Below, one piece after another: positions 40,201 through 55,200 of a DNA stretch of 64,000 bases; the stretch's first letter is position 1; each line of letters opens with the position of its first letter. The stretch lies in contig JACATO010000632.1 of the NCBI GenBank assembly GCA_018389105.1, positions 620,001 to 684,000 on the forward strand, read 5' to 3'. The notes below the pieces were generated by a model. That model was not told the DNA's origin, ran no database searches, and saw only the letters and a list, made by a program, of their open reading frames with translations. Source of the stretch: Nautilus pompilius (Eukaryota; Mollusca; Cephalopoda; Nautilida; Nautilidae). The position numbers and the translations under genes were made by a program.

Positions 40201-43200
40201 GAAGAGGTTGGTGACTATGAAGTTGAAGTGCCATGTCTGGCAGCTGGAAAAGCAGGAGGCCGGTCTTTCATTTTTTTTGTAATATTTCTGCTTTTTGCAT
40301 AACAGTTCAGTGACATTTTTCATGTATCATCACTAATGTGTGGCCTTTCTTAGAGGTCATGCTTGGGTAGAATAGCCAGAAATTTGAAATGCTCCAAGGT
40401 GGGTGGGTCAGTGTACAGCATTGTTGTACAATGGTTGCATAGGTTAAATCAGTTCTGTTTTGTTTATCTTTATATTAAGATCTGCACACAAACGTCTAAA
40501 TTCTGTATACTGCAAGCATTATGCATATTGCAGGGGGGGTGAGAACAATTAGCTAAAGTAATATTTCATTGTGATCTGTTTTCTTCTAATATTTATTTAC
40601 AATACAGTTTACACTAACTTCATGGATTGGTTAGCGTATGTACACAGATGTATTTGTTTCAAAGATTTTTGTAAAGTTTATATTTGTGAAGAGTTTGGTT
40701 GAATTTCTTATTGTTGGGCATTGTATTTCAAAGACTTAACCTTTCTTCCTTTTTGAGTAGATCAGTTTTGTTTTAAATTTGTATTTCAAATTTTTTTGCT
40801 AAGAATTGTGTGGCTGGCTCTCAGTAGGTTCTTGGACATTTCTATTGAAATAATACTATTTGTTGAGGTTTTAATTTTTTTAATTATGGAACGTTTTATT
40901 GCAGTAGATTTTGGTTAAATTTTTCAAGTTTGATTTTAAAATAATTGGCATTTTCTAAAAATAAAAAAATCTTAACTCTCTGGTGATGATAGTGCTGATT
41001 CATTGGACCCCTAAAAGAACCTTGCTAGTTTGTGCCAATCAGCAATGGCTTTTCAGTAAAGCAACCTAGCTAGAGAGATGGAGAAACTGTCTTCAAAGGG
41101 TTAATGTAATGCCAGCAGCATATCATTTATAGGTAGAAAACAGATTATTTCTTATAACTTAAATTGTGCAAAAAGAAGTGTAATGAGTTTTGTGGGGGGG
41201 GGAAGCATTGTTTTGAAACTTTAGTTTGAATAAATGTATTTGAATGGACTTTATTATACTACCAATTTAAACTAACTCATGCCTCCACACAATTTTTAGA
41301 TCCATCCTCAGCATTCTGCCATCATATATCTAAGTCACACTAAATTTGTTTTTGTTTGTGATTTTATTTTCTAAAAAGCTCTGAAGAATTTGATAAGGGT
41401 TGTAGTGTTTGGTAGCTTACCAAAACAAGACACCAATGATAAAAAATTTTAGTTTTTGCCTTCTGATTCAGTAGACAAATAGAATATAATAAATAGAAAC
41501 TTTGTGGACAAGCTGTGTATGCTTTACATTGTGATTTAATGTAAGAAGGTAGATGGATGATATAAAGTGGCAGCAGTGAGTTGTTCAGGAAAGTTTTCTG
41601 GATATTTTTGAAATAGCAGCTATTGAAGCCACGAAGCAGGCATAACTCAATGTGGGATAAGTGGATTTTGATGGATGTCATATTGTTATAAGCAACACAG
41701 ATATTGTAGCATTGAGAAATTTTCTTTTTTCTATTGTAGTTGCTATGTTTTATCTTTTTCCAATAAGTCCAAAGATAATTGTCTGAGTTATCTGCTGGAG
41801 CAAGTTTATAAAAACCTTTAATTTTTTCACTTAAACATTGCAACAGGATAGACATTGGTAGCTGATTTTATTCCTTAAGGGTGAGCTGAAAGTCATTAAA
41901 GTCTAAAAAAGATTGTAGGAATCGGTTTTGGACTAGAAAAACTAAAGTTGTCTTGATAGTATACAAAGCATGTATGTTTGGCTTGGGTCTAAAACAGGCA
42001 GACATTGAGCAAACTTTTAAAAAGCATTTTTCTATTTATTCACATATAAAGATCTTCGGTCAAATTTGCTTGGTTATATTTCAAATAGATTTGATGCAGA
42101 TTTTTTATTAAATGAAGCTGTCTTCACTTTATTCTGGTCATTTTTCAGGATTCCTTTCGCAAGTATTGTAAAAGTAAATCTTGCAAAACATTTAAAATTT
42201 ATTAGTATCGATTTTTCATTGTTTTTAATTCTTGGAGAATTACTGTCTGAATGCTAGTAATTTTTCTGAATGAAGATTGTCATGTTAAATTCTTTAAAAA
42301 TTAGATTATGGGTCTTACTACTGAAATATAAACTGCAGGTTAGTATAAAGTCTCTCCTGAATATGAAATAAAAGTGTCATTTTTAAGGAAGTGATTTTAT
42401 AAATAATTTTGTATATGTTACCCCCAAACTCTGAAATTGTTTATTTTGTGATTTGGGCAAAAAACTTGTGCAATGCTGTGCATGAAATTCAAAATTTCAA
42501 CTGTGCAAACATTTTGTGGTTTGCACTGAGATAAGTTAATGATTAATTAACATTTGACAGTTTAACACTTTAGCAGTATGAAGGGCAGTATATCCTGTTG
42601 TTAATCCATGAGTTTTGCTGATGAACAGCATCTTATTGGTGTCTTCAGGTGGGGGAAAAACTGGCAGAAGTTGTCCAAGAAGGTTAGCACATTCTGATAA
42701 CTTATTGAAATCCCTTTGTTTTTGGCTGCTTATCAACATTACCATGAGAAGTATTTGTAACTAGAGGGTATGGTGGCTATCAGGATGCTGCATATGGAGT
42801 CTGGTCATGGTGGAGAGAAGACAACCTAGAAGATTCTGGATCAGTAGCCAACATCCCATGGTCCCTTGTCTGGAGCATAGAATGAGATCCACACAAGAAA
42901 CAGCATCTGGAATAGTCATCAAACCTATTACTGTGGAGGACCTCAGTGAGCATGACCAATGGATCTACAAGGTGGAGACAACTCTGAACTTGAGCTCTTG
43001 ACCTCAGCTGTCCAGTAGCATAACTATTGTACTACCAGGATATGCTGTCTTTGATTGAAAGTTAGTTGAGCGTTTAGAAATGTCAACAAAAAAGAATCTG
43101 AAGTTATAAAACTTTTTTGCTTTAAGTTATGGCTAAAGAAACTGAACGACACAATTAGATGGATATTACTCTTTGTCTGAGCCAGAGTAGATATGGAAAT

Positions 43201-46200
43201 GGCTCCCAAGGAAGCAGCATTCATCACCTGTTTTAAAATCTATTTTGCAGGAATGCAAAAAAAAAAAAAAGCAGCCCTTTTTACCCCTCAGCCTAATCTT
43301 CCTTACCAAGAAAAAAAAATTCCTAGAAGATTGGATATGGCAAAGATGTGCATATTATTTTACTTGTAAAAAGTTTGTTGGCAAAATGTAATAATGGCAT
43401 GTAAAAGGTAATGTGCAAAATGCGAAAAAAAAATATTTTTCAGCAATAGTGCAAAAATCAAGTTGGTGAAGCTCAGTATAATTTACAAAGCAGGCAATAA
43501 CTTATTATGATGAAACATTTCGTGATTTATTCCTTATTATTCTCTCCATTATCCGATCAATCACCGAAAGCTTCACCACCTTCAACAGGAACAATCTTGT
43601 CATCAGAGCCACTCCCACACTCAGAAATTGACTATCAACTCAACATCATCAACAGAGGCCATATTTGAAAAGTTGCATTTTACAGGAATATATTGGGTGA
43701 CAAAGCCCAAAGTCCAAGGCACTGGCTGCTTCCCTACAAAATATTGATCTCACGAGAGAGAGAGTCTCGCGCTGTAAGGGAGGTAATACGGTAGTAATTC
43801 AGATTAATGTACTTTTTTTTCCTCCAAGTCAGTCAATGCAAAACCTTTAACCAATTTAAAGTTAATTAACAATTTTTTTTTTTTTTTGAATGCTTGAAAT
43901 TTCGATTTAAAAAAAATATTGCAATTGTTGGTAGTGGTGGTTATTTTCAGCAGTCAGGGTCTTTAGTATTAGATAGTATTGGTGTTAATGTAAAAAAGAA
44001 GTTTTCCCGATTAGTTTGAAGTCACTTTCGTTGGGTGAATTTGTAGCGGTATTATTTTCAGATATTTGCTAATATTTAAATTATTTGCTTAAGTTCGATT
44101 TCTGGTTGCTTAATTAGAATGTGAATGTTAGATGGCTTCAGAATTTTTGAAAATTTAAAATCATTGGTGTGATGATAAATATTAAATGTTTGAACCTTTG
44201 TGATTACAGATTTTAATACAGGCATACTTCTTATAGCACTCAAGATGTGTTCTTGGTGAACTGAGTGCTGTATGAGGAGGTTATAACATTTAGGAATTTC
44301 CTCCTCTGAGATAAGAGAGCTTTAATAGGAAACAGCACTATGAGGTATTCCTGTATCTAAATTGTGCCCCTTTATCTGAATCCTCTAATTTTCAGTTTTG
44401 TTGCTTTAGCCAAGAGCAGATTTTGAAGACTTTAGACAGAACAATTCACAGAAATGACTGGCCACCTAATGTGCTATTAAGTCATATATTATCTTTAAAA
44501 TAGAAAAACTTTAAAATACTTTACAATTTCCATTTCTACAGAAGTTTTTTATATAGTTGAAGGGAGATAACTTTTATTTTTAAAAATGAAATGTCTTAAG
44601 CTCCACATTAGTAGTATTTTAGAGTTATAGGGAAAAATCTATCTATCTATTTCTCTCTGATTCTGATCTATATATATATAATATATATAGATCAGAATCA
44701 TTTTCATGAATGAACAGTGAGCATCGGTTTTCAAGAGAGGACTGAAAGCATTTCAGTTTGGCTAATGTTTAATTAGAAATATAAGCTAATAGCTGTTTTC
44801 ATGTTCCTGAGAAATAGTAGTATTTAACATTGATAAGATTACGGCACTTTGGTTAGTTTTGTTTGTTTTTCCATGTAGCTCAACTGCAGAAATTTAGTTT
44901 CTATATACTAGTATGCTTACAGATGATGTTTAGTAAACTCAATCTAGCTTGAAAGTCAAGATGTTGGAAACTTGAAAGCAGCAGATGCGGTTAATTTTAT
45001 AATTGGTAAATTGACAATATTTGCTAAATCAAAAATAACAAATAACTAGTTTTTCTGAAGTAGGTTCATTCTTTCTTAATACAGTCCATAATCTAATGTC
45101 AGTCACTTGATCTGAATAGTGGGTGGTGCGTTAGTATGATGACATTTCAGAATTCTTTTTCAGAGTTCAAAATACAAGTATAATGTTAAGAAACTTAATA
45201 CAGTTGTCCCCTGGTATTTGCGGGGGTTATGTTCCTAGAGCACCCGCGAAGAGTGAAAAACCGCGAATATTGGACGTGGTCCATAAAAATGCCTATAAAT
45301 GTCAAAATATAACGCAAAATATAATAAAAAAATATATAAGTAAATATATAAATAATAATAATTTAATAAAAAATACAACACTCAGCGAAACACATGAGAT
45401 AGCTACACATGGGCAGCAGCCAATCAGCAGCGAGGAGAAATGAATAACGCTCTCAGATTGGCTACTTTCAAACCTCCAGCCAATAGCGTTTATTTTATAT
45501 CGATATTTTGCTGAATTTACGTTAGTATTTATATTACAAAATTAGTAAATTATATTGTTATTAATAATTTAGGGTTAAAAAGTGTGAAAAAATATATATT
45601 GCCACGAAAAAAGCCATAAAAAAATTGCGGAAGATATTTGCGATTCCGCGAATATGTGGGGGTTTCCACGGACAATTAGTTAGGTTCTAAGGAAAATTCC
45701 ACGAATAACCGGGGCCGCGAATGCCGAACGGCGACTACGCAGGGGTCGACTATATACCTTGCACTCCAGTGCTTGTAATGTAAAAATTCTGAGGACAAAA
45801 ATATTTTGCCAGATTTGAAATTCTCTTGTATTTAAAGAACATTACTCAGATATCTGGTGCTAGTATAAATGATTACTTAAATATGGAATGGGTGTGTAAA
45901 ATTGATTGTTTAATAATAATAAACATGTAAAATTCCCATAAATTCTCTATCTATACCAAGAGTGATTATAAAAAGAAATGATTTGTATGTTAATAATTTA
46001 GGAAATTCAGCATAATCCATTTTAAGTAGGTGTTCTGTCAAATATCTGTTAAGTGATGCTGACCAGTGAAAAGTAATCAATGAATTTTATATTAAAGTGA
46101 ATTTCCTTTGGCAATTTTAACCTGAAGTCTGACTAAAAAGTTCTGATCTCATGTGAAATTTGTATTATCAACAACAACAAAAATGTATCCATAAATGTTA

Positions 46201-49200
46201 TTTGTCTATCATCGTTTTGGTGGTTTGACAGGCTAATGTAACGCTGGCTGAAAAAAACTTGTTAGCCATTATGAATTATTACAGCATTTGTTTTCAAAGA
46301 TAAACCTAACTAATTTTGCCAGCATGATTTTAAAATTTGTTGACATTTTAAGTTTGCTTGCAGAGATCAACTTATTTCTCCCAAGATTAGATAGCACTTG
46401 TGGAATCTTAGGGATGAGGATATGGAGCTACTTGAATGTTGGTTTAGTATGAGTGTCAGCTGTTGCATGCAATAGCCAGGCTATGTACCTTTGGTGATAG
46501 TATAGTATACCTGTTCAGCAAAATGGTAATACAAAGTTGTTTTCCTTTTGTAATTACAAAATTTCAGAAGTTTACGTGTAAAATCCACAATGCTGTTTTG
46601 GTGTGGCATCACTATTTGGAATCTTTGTATACATTTCTCATGACATTCCAGAGTTACAGTTTGGAAGTAAGTTGTAACTGACTGACTGTTTTAAGTAAGT
46701 TTATGGGCACCAGATATTTGTAATTTGTTTTTAAATAAGGTTTCTAATTATATATGATCATCCTGTTATTTTATTAGACTAACTTAAAGACATATTTTTA
46801 CAGATTCTTACTGAAGTTTACTCTTTTCAGGCCAAAACAAGAATAAAGTTGAATTTTCTTGATCAGCTTGCCAGGTTTTGGGAATTACAGGTAGGTGCTT
46901 GCTTCTGAAATGAATTCCTCCTCTTACTGTTGGAGATGTAAAGTAGCATAAAGAATACATAGAATCTTTTAAAAGCTTGATTACTTACGTAATATCTCTT
47001 GCCATTTGTTGCTGTTTCACTGTGTATCCTACAACTTAAAGGTAACTGGGCTTATCAAATCATCAGTTTATAAAGTGATGTATTGATATTGTTTCTACTA
47101 AAATTATTAATATTTAATGCTTAAAATTATTGATTAGGCATCCAGGTTACTTAAATTTCATAGCTTACAACTATGGTTTGTTTTTCTTTTTTTTCATTTA
47201 AGTCAGAAAACTGCTAAAACTTTGATTAATACTAAAGCAGTATCAGCAAATCAGTACTCGATGGTTTAACTATATACCACTTTCCATGTTAAGAGAGGCA
47301 TAAAGTGATGCAACTTAGTTTCAAGTAACTTTAAAAACTCATTATTAATTACCATGTTTTTATGTTACATTGATTGATGTTTTTCTTGCTCTTTGTAATG
47401 TCCAAGTTGATCAAAGGTGAAGTCTAACAGATTAGGGGGAAATGCTTTCATGTTTAATAATAATAATAGTTCCTTTAATTCTTTTACTGCAACAAATTTT
47501 AATCAAACAAATCCCCTTCATTAACATCTTTCCTTTCAAAAGAAGTACAGGAAGTAGAGAATCTAATTGAGTAAATTGCAAGTAGCATGGCTACTTTAAA
47601 GAGACAATTTTTCTGGTGGAATGAGGTTTGGTTCTCTGCAGAAATTTACCAAAGGGATGCAGACATCTTGAAAATTGAAACCTGCTGGTTGTAGGTAATA
47701 ACTGTAGCTAGTATGTGCTTTGCAGTGTCCTGAGAAATGAATTCAGGACAACCAGTGCCTGCAGAACATGTGACCATTTTAACTGTTAAGATAATTGTTT
47801 TTACTGGTAAATGTAAGTTGATTGGCATTAGACCAACAGCAGTTGGTCAGTCATTTTTTTGTTGTTTTATATTTTTGATAGTTTAAAGTCATACCTGATA
47901 AACACTCAGTAACAAACTCTGGAATGGTTACCTTTAGCTGCAGGTAATTTAAAGAAACTAGGTGGGACTAGTCAGATAGCGAAATTCTATCTTATTACCC
48001 ATTAGACCATTCCTCCCCAGAATCTTTTTGCATGTTTTTGTATTATGATTCCAATCAATAAATCTAACTTTTAAATAATTTCAGCTGTTATGCAGTGTGA
48101 ATCATGTGATTAAAAACTCCAATATACATTTACAAGGGTGGAGGATTTATTAAATAAAAATTTATATTGTGGGTAAAAAAATGCTTTTGTTTTTAATGAT
48201 GAACAGAAAACTTGAACATTCATACAACCAAAAATGCTTAAGATTGTGTAATTTTAGGATGTTTGTAGCATTTAAACACACTTGCTTTTATACTGTTTAT
48301 AAACTTTGACTGTACATTAATACCCCTGTTTGTGTGAGATAGGGTTCTTGACAATTTTGTGCTAAACAGGGTTGTTAATTTAGTCAGGATAGGTTCCATA
48401 GATTAGTGAAAACTAAATTATCAATATTAATGCACCATTAATCTGAAAAAACATTACAGTAAATGAATACCACCAATAAAAGAATCACCATATTATTAGT
48501 AATTTTTATTTTAATCTTCCTGCTGTGAAGTTCCTCGCTGTGGCTCTTTGGAGGATGATGGTGTCTTGAAGGCATCAAGTATGAGCTCCTTTCACTTATG
48601 GTCGTGCAGAATATTTTCATGGCAGGCAACACCTTAGTTAACAATACTCCTGACAGCATAGATGTGCTCCCAGTTGTTGTCATACTGCTGCAAAAGATGC
48701 AACCCTGAATTTATAAGAGCTAGTTCCTCCTGAATAACTTTGGTGGTATGGATGTTTTCACCTGGAACCCTGTCAGCATCTATCTTCACACCCTGTCTGT
48801 CATGCAGCTCCATGTTGGCCAAAAGTGTGATGTCATTGGTGACTGCCAGCACATTCTCCTCAAATTCAGCAAAGTAATTAACAATGTCTAGCTGCAATTT
48901 CTACCATGCACTATTCATACAATTATACCTAACTTCCTGCCAAGACTCATTGTTGTTATTGATAGTGTTAATTATGCTATATACCGTCACCAGTCCCTCA
49001 CGTATTGTTTATCCTTCCCATCAGCGTCTTTAACCAGTTGATTAAAGGTTCAGTGTAGGTAGTAAGCCCTAAAGACAGCAATGGTACCCTGGTCCATGGG
49101 CCACAACAGGGAAGTCTTGTTGAACAGAAGAGAAACAACCTCAACTGGTAAGTCAGTTTGAAGTGTCATAGGTTTGGTGGCCTGGGGCATTTGTCCAAGG

Positions 49201-52200
49201 GTAAAATCCATGTTGCTCACAATAATTCATGATAGCCAGGCAGAAACAATGGTCAAATCAGTTGTTAAAAAACATTCTTAGTTACCCAAGCCTTAGGGTT
49301 TGACTGCCAGCTGTTCCTTTACGTCTCCCTTCATAGCTTGTAGTGTCTCGGAATGGTGCACAAGAATAGGCTTTAGCTTCAAGTCACCAGAAGTATTGCT
49401 GCCAAGGGGTGTGAGGTGGTCTTTTCATGCCTTAAAGCCAGAGGCACGCTACTCTTCGAGATGAACATGTGCAACAGCATCCTGTTCCAACTTCCCATCC
49501 ACATTAAAAACAAGGTTTGGAGGTTAATTGCCAGTCTTAAATGTTAAAGGAACTCACCTGCTGCCTTCTCATTTGTACTTAGTGATCAAACTATTCACAA
49601 CTAGCCTTCAGGTCATCAAATAAAGTTTTTGCTTTTGAAAGAATTACTGCCTTGCTCAGGGGCATGGCACATTGGTTCATATCTTCTACCCATGATAAAA
49701 ATTTCTATTTTCTCCATAACAGTGTCTTGTATGAGTTTAGCAGCAGCATCTGGAGTGGTGAACTGGCCTGCTGCTTCGATTTTGTCATCACAGTTAATTG
49801 CTGACTACAAGTATGCTCATAGTGCTAGGTGTACCGGATTATGAGCATGCTCCTAATCGGTAGTCATTGTGTTACGTCCAAATTCATGCCAAACTGGCAC
49901 ATAGTCCAGATTCCAAATGTCACAGAACTTTCAATTTAACATCAAGACTGTTGCTCTTACACTTCATTTTTTGGTTCATTCTCTGCACTGTCATTTCTAC
50001 TTGTTTGGGACCAACGTTTAGTTAAATTTGACCACATTTTATCACTTAAAACGAGTCAAATAATTGAGCAAAGTAGAACTAACCAATGTGATGATTGCCT
50101 TCCTCCAAGGGGAGTAATTCTGACTGCATTCAAGTTTAAGGGGCACATGCTCCCACCATTTACATTTTTACTGTTTTTAATAATTTGTTTTTTAAATTAC
50201 TGAAAAATGATTGTTGCATTTTTATTTCAACTTTTGAACAGTTTTTTTTTCTACATGTATTTAAAAAAACTTGTACTATAATGAATCCCCATATAACGGG
50301 GTTGCACAAAGCAGGGTATTACTGTATTCTTGTTCCAGTTGAAACTTTTGAACATTTGCATCTAGATTTTATGAAAATGCAATAAAATGTTCTATTTTTA
50401 TTATGGCTTAAACAGTTAACTTTAGAGGTTCATGATTTCTTGTAAGTTAATACAAAATTTAGAATAATATTGATTAAGTTGATAAAAAAAAAACATGGTT
50501 GACTCTAGATAGTTTTGGGGAAAATTTTAAGTTTTGAGTTTCATGGATAGCAGTTGTTGAAGTGGGTTTGTGTTGCTGGTCCTGTAACTTTGAAGTTCCT
50601 TCAGAATCCTAATGATTCTAGGAATAGTTTCTTTTCATAGTATGCATTTAAAATAGTAACTAAAAATTAGTCCATATAGTAAATATTTAACTTGAGTAAT
50701 GTGGGTTTTCTAACTTGACACAATTATTTTAAAAAAAAAAACTTAAATAATTTGTTGTTTTTCCTTTCTTAAAACACTTCTAATAATATTAACAACAAAT
50801 AGATTTTGTAGAATCTGTTTGGAATTAGTAATGGAATTGAAATTTCAATTAAAGAATATTTCATGCATGTTGTTTGATTCAGAAGTTAAGCCTTGTTGAT
50901 AAGGAATTATTTCACCAAGCAAATTTTAAAAAAAATGTATTAAGTAAAAATTGATTATAAAAACATTTTTTGAAAGAAATGGAATAAAACAAATGTTATT
51001 AGGTAAATATTAAAAAGGCCTTTTCACAGAAATTGAATAATTATTAGGTAGGTATCTTTCTTCCTGTGAACCAAGCCTCTCTGGGTTCAGGCTATATTTG
51101 ATGCCTTACTGTACTGTACAAGTTGTATGCTGAACAAGAGAATTCTGGTAATGATTCTGATAGAAAATCAGTACTGTTATGAAATTTTGTTTGTTTGCTT
51201 TTTAAATTTATTTTTTATCTATTCTTTAGTTTCTGAAATTTAATTCTACATAAACGTCACAACTTGCTTCTATATAATGTTTTTATTTTTCATCTTTTAG
51301 ACTTAATGCTCTGAAAATGTCTGCTCCAACAGTTTGTGATAATATTTTTTTTTGCATTTTAGCTTGTTATATGCGGTAAGAGTTGAGAGTAATGAATGAG
51401 AGAAAATACTTTTCGCTAATAAAACTGTTCCTAGAAGTGAAATCTCTAACCAAGGCTAAAATTAATTGGAAAAATGGCTTTGATCTGTTTCTTTCAGGGT
51501 TGTGCTTTACGTATTCCTCATGTGGAAAGAAAACTACTTGACTTGTACACCTTGTACAAGGTAATATATCTTTTATTTCATCTTTGTTTGATCACTAATA
51601 ACAATTTTATTGTGATGCTTGTTTAGTAGTGTATTTTGGTATCTCAGAAGATGTGACAATTATTCAACAAATACTTAGTGTTACCTGATTTTGGCTTAAT
51701 GGAAACTTGGATTATGCGCTGTTGGTGTGTCAAGTAAAAACAAACCAGCCAAAAATGTTAAATATGGTATAAAATATAAATGGGATTTTACTATGTGTGC
51801 ATTCTGAAAGTTGCAGTTGGGGTTAATGCAGTGTGTACTACAACCATTATTTTAGTTGAGCTAGACAAAAAAAATAATATTTGGTACATAAGTTTTTCTG
51901 TTTTTTCTACAGATGGTTGAAGATGAAGGAGGCATGGAAGTGGTATGTAAAGAAAGAAAATGGTCAAAGATAGCAATGAGAATGAATTTCCCCTCAGGGA
52001 AGGGGCTTGGTTCCATTCTGAGATCTCACTATGAAAAGCTTTTGTACCCGTTCTATCTCTTCAGAAACAATGGTGCAGAGGTAGGGTTTGTTTGTGTTTT
52101 TTTTAAAAACTTAATCTAGTTTGGGAAAAATGAGTTTCAAATGTCTAGCTTCTGATAAGCAATGTAGTAATACAGATATTTTCAGGAAGATTGGTTTAAC

Positions 52201-55200
52201 CTGTGCAATTCTTTATTATCCTTTTTTAAGGACCAAAAATAAAAATTTTTTTTACCTAAGTCCTGCAGGCTTTAGACAAAAAATACAAATGACCGTAAAC
52301 TTTGGTTTTAGAAGAAAAATTCATAATCTAGCAAATTTGTTAGTTCCCATGATGATTCTGTGTAATCTTTCTTGACTTTAAACTGCATTGAAATCATGTA
52401 AAATGACTGCATATTTAGGCTAAAAGTATTTAATGAAATAAGCACACAAACCCAAACCAAAAAGATATTGCAAGTGATGACTTAGGAATATTGTCTTTAC
52501 ATTTTTTTCCTCAAGGCTGTAGTAAGGTTTAAATTTGTCAATATGATCACTTAAATAGCATTTTTTTTATACCATTTAGGATTTTAAATGAAATTTATCC
52601 ACAAAGTAAATGAAATCTATTATTACTTTCTTTTTTAATGACTTTAGATGCCAGATTGCTAAACAGTATGGGATGAAAATATGTGGAATTTAGGTTATGA
52701 ATTACTGAATTTTTTAAAGGAATAAGTAACTTGTCACTCTGAAGTGTCTACGTGTGCATCAGAAGATTACTCTAAATGGATTTTGAATTGTAAAAAAAAA
52801 ATACTAGAACTGAAGATATGATGAAGTGGAGAAAAAAGGGCAAGATCACATGAATAAGAAGGAAAAAAAAACAAACTGTAGGCTGGTGTGGTTTTGGAAA
52901 TCCAATTGTGCCTCTCACATTAATTTGAAAAAACAAACCAGAAAGTTGTTTTGAATAATCTTTTGTATGTATAAATATCTCTTGTGAATGTCTATTTGAA
53001 GTACCATACTACAGTGCATTCTAATTGTTGGAGAAATGTTTGTCTCATGGTTTTGGTGCACAGGTTGATGATAAATTTAAAATTAGTCCTAAAGCTGGTT
53101 ATTCTTCCAGATGCATATACAAAAATTTTGAACCATATTTCATCAGCCACATGAAGTGAAAATTCCCTTAAATTTAAAGCTAAAACTATTGATAAAGGAA
53201 ATGCAAATTCTAGAAATAAAACTAGGATAAGTGGTTTAGTAGACTTGTTAGACTTTATTTTAAATCCTTATTTTATAAATTTCATTTCTATTTTGTTTTG
53301 TACAAAATATTTATTAACAGAAATTTCCTCAACTGATTTTAAACCAATAATTTTTTTTTAATGTATGAATACTTAAGTCACTTTAATCTTTATCCTTAAT
53401 TTAAAATGAAACCATCTGCATTTTAAGAAATGACATTTTACCTATAAGCAGTTTAGATCATAGATTACATTAGATTTTTGAGATGAGATTAGACTTAGTG
53501 AATCAGTTATGAATGAAGATTAACATTTGTCATCATTGTTAAAAGAAAAATATTTTTCAACATTTTACCTTAATTGGAACAATTTTGTGGTTCTGTGGAA
53601 TAAAGTGAACCTATTAAGCTTATATAGGTCTATTTTTGTTTTGATATACAGTAAAATGCAACCAATAGTCCACTTGAGTTGGGTCTTGAGAAAAATCCCA
53701 AATTTTGATTGATTTTGTTTTTCATTAGGAGAGCATTGATCAGTGTTTGTAAGCAGGAGGAGCGAAATACAGAGTACTGGAGATGCCAAAACTGGGCAAA
53801 TTGCGCTGAATGAGGCATGATACAAAATCTGAGTTTTGTCCATGCATTCCTCATACACAATCATGTCTCAGAAAATGGCTGGGTTTACCAGGTGATGATC
53901 CCAAATGTTTGGTCTTGGACAGGTAAAGCAGCTTGAGCAAGAAAAATGCAAATGGGCAAAGAACCAGTTCAAGTGAAACTATTGCTCACAGACTGATTTT
54001 GTCCCCACTTGCAGTGGGTGAAAATTTTGCTGGGAAAAGTGACCAATAGTCTGCTTGGGTTGGGTTTTCAGGGGTGGATTAATGGTCGCACTTTACTGTA
54101 TCATACGTATCTTTGTATTGTTTATTTATAATGTTTGTAATTTTCATCAGACCATTAAAAAAATTTTTTTTCTAAAATTCTTTGTAATTAAAATATTTCT
54201 GAAATTTTGAAATTGCTTTGAAAATGTTGGGTTTTTTTAAAAAAACAAACAAAAAACCCAACATTAATTTCAAAAATTTAATTTTAAAAAAATCTTGTTT
54301 TTCAATTAGTAATCCACAGCATATAGTAAATAAGTTAAGTAACATTTGCAGTGTAATTTCGGTAAAACAGAATTTGTATTACACAAATTACTTCTATGCT
54401 GATGTATGTTTTAGCCAGCTGACATTTATAAAACCTACATATTATTAATACTAGGTCAGAATAATTCTACTTCCTGCGCAGTTTGGGAGAGAATCTTTTC
54501 TTGAATGGCAAACATATACTGAGATAGGCAATTTCAATGAGATTTTGGCATGTAAAAAATAAGATAAACTTATGGTACTGAAGGAGAGAATAAAAGTTTG
54601 TTTGTTTGTTTTTATCCTATAGCACTAAAGCTATTCTTAGTGCACTTTTTAGATAAATAACACTTCAAACTTCAGTTTCCTGCAAGTTTTATCTTTTTTT
54701 TAAAAATTTCTGATTATCAAAACATTCCAATCTTTCTCAAGTTTTAAATTTACATAAGTATTAAATCTTCAGTATATATATTTCTAGGAGTGTTGTAGTT
54801 TATACCTATGGATTATTAGATTCCTAATGTAGGCTTTAATCCTTTTACTGCTAATTATGTAAATACTAATTTTTAAAATATTTGTCAGCTCAATGAAAGA
54901 ACTTCAAAATTATTTAAATCTTTTTGGCTTTTCATTAAAATGAAATGATAGGTTACATTAAGTTTGTTATAAATGTAGGATGCTTTGTCATCTAAAATGT
55001 ACATATCTGAAAAATTATTCACTGATAGAAGGAAAAGTTTTGTTAGATAATGTAAAACTATAAGACAAGTTAACCTAAAAAAAAAAAAAACTATAACTGA
55101 GAATACAATTTAGCTTTTTTTTTTTCCTTAGTCAAGAATCTTAAAATAATTTCTAAAAAAAATGCAACATTTTTAACCTAATAAAAAGAGAACTTACACT

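Larger units (their letters stand above)
32488..46830 (+). other. KDM5 intron 2 (14.3 kb)
   Basis: Its first 500 bp stay GC-rich with a (TCCTG)n at about 32618-32640 and two YY1-like sites. Downstream it is AT-rich with a Tc1 scrap, a hAT-like element, a tRNA-like SINE and two inverted-repeat elements. The rest (33000-35080, 37560-42770, 45760-46830) shows no recognised feature. Confidence 0.85.
46891..51497 (+). other. KDM5 intron 3
   Basis: AT-rich; contains the Tigger element 48315-50324 and nothing else recognised. Confidence 0.85.

Noticed and set aside
41364-41855. 163-codon minus-strand open frame
   Set aside because: Composition is random-looking, no motif, no splice partner; inside KDM5 intron 2.
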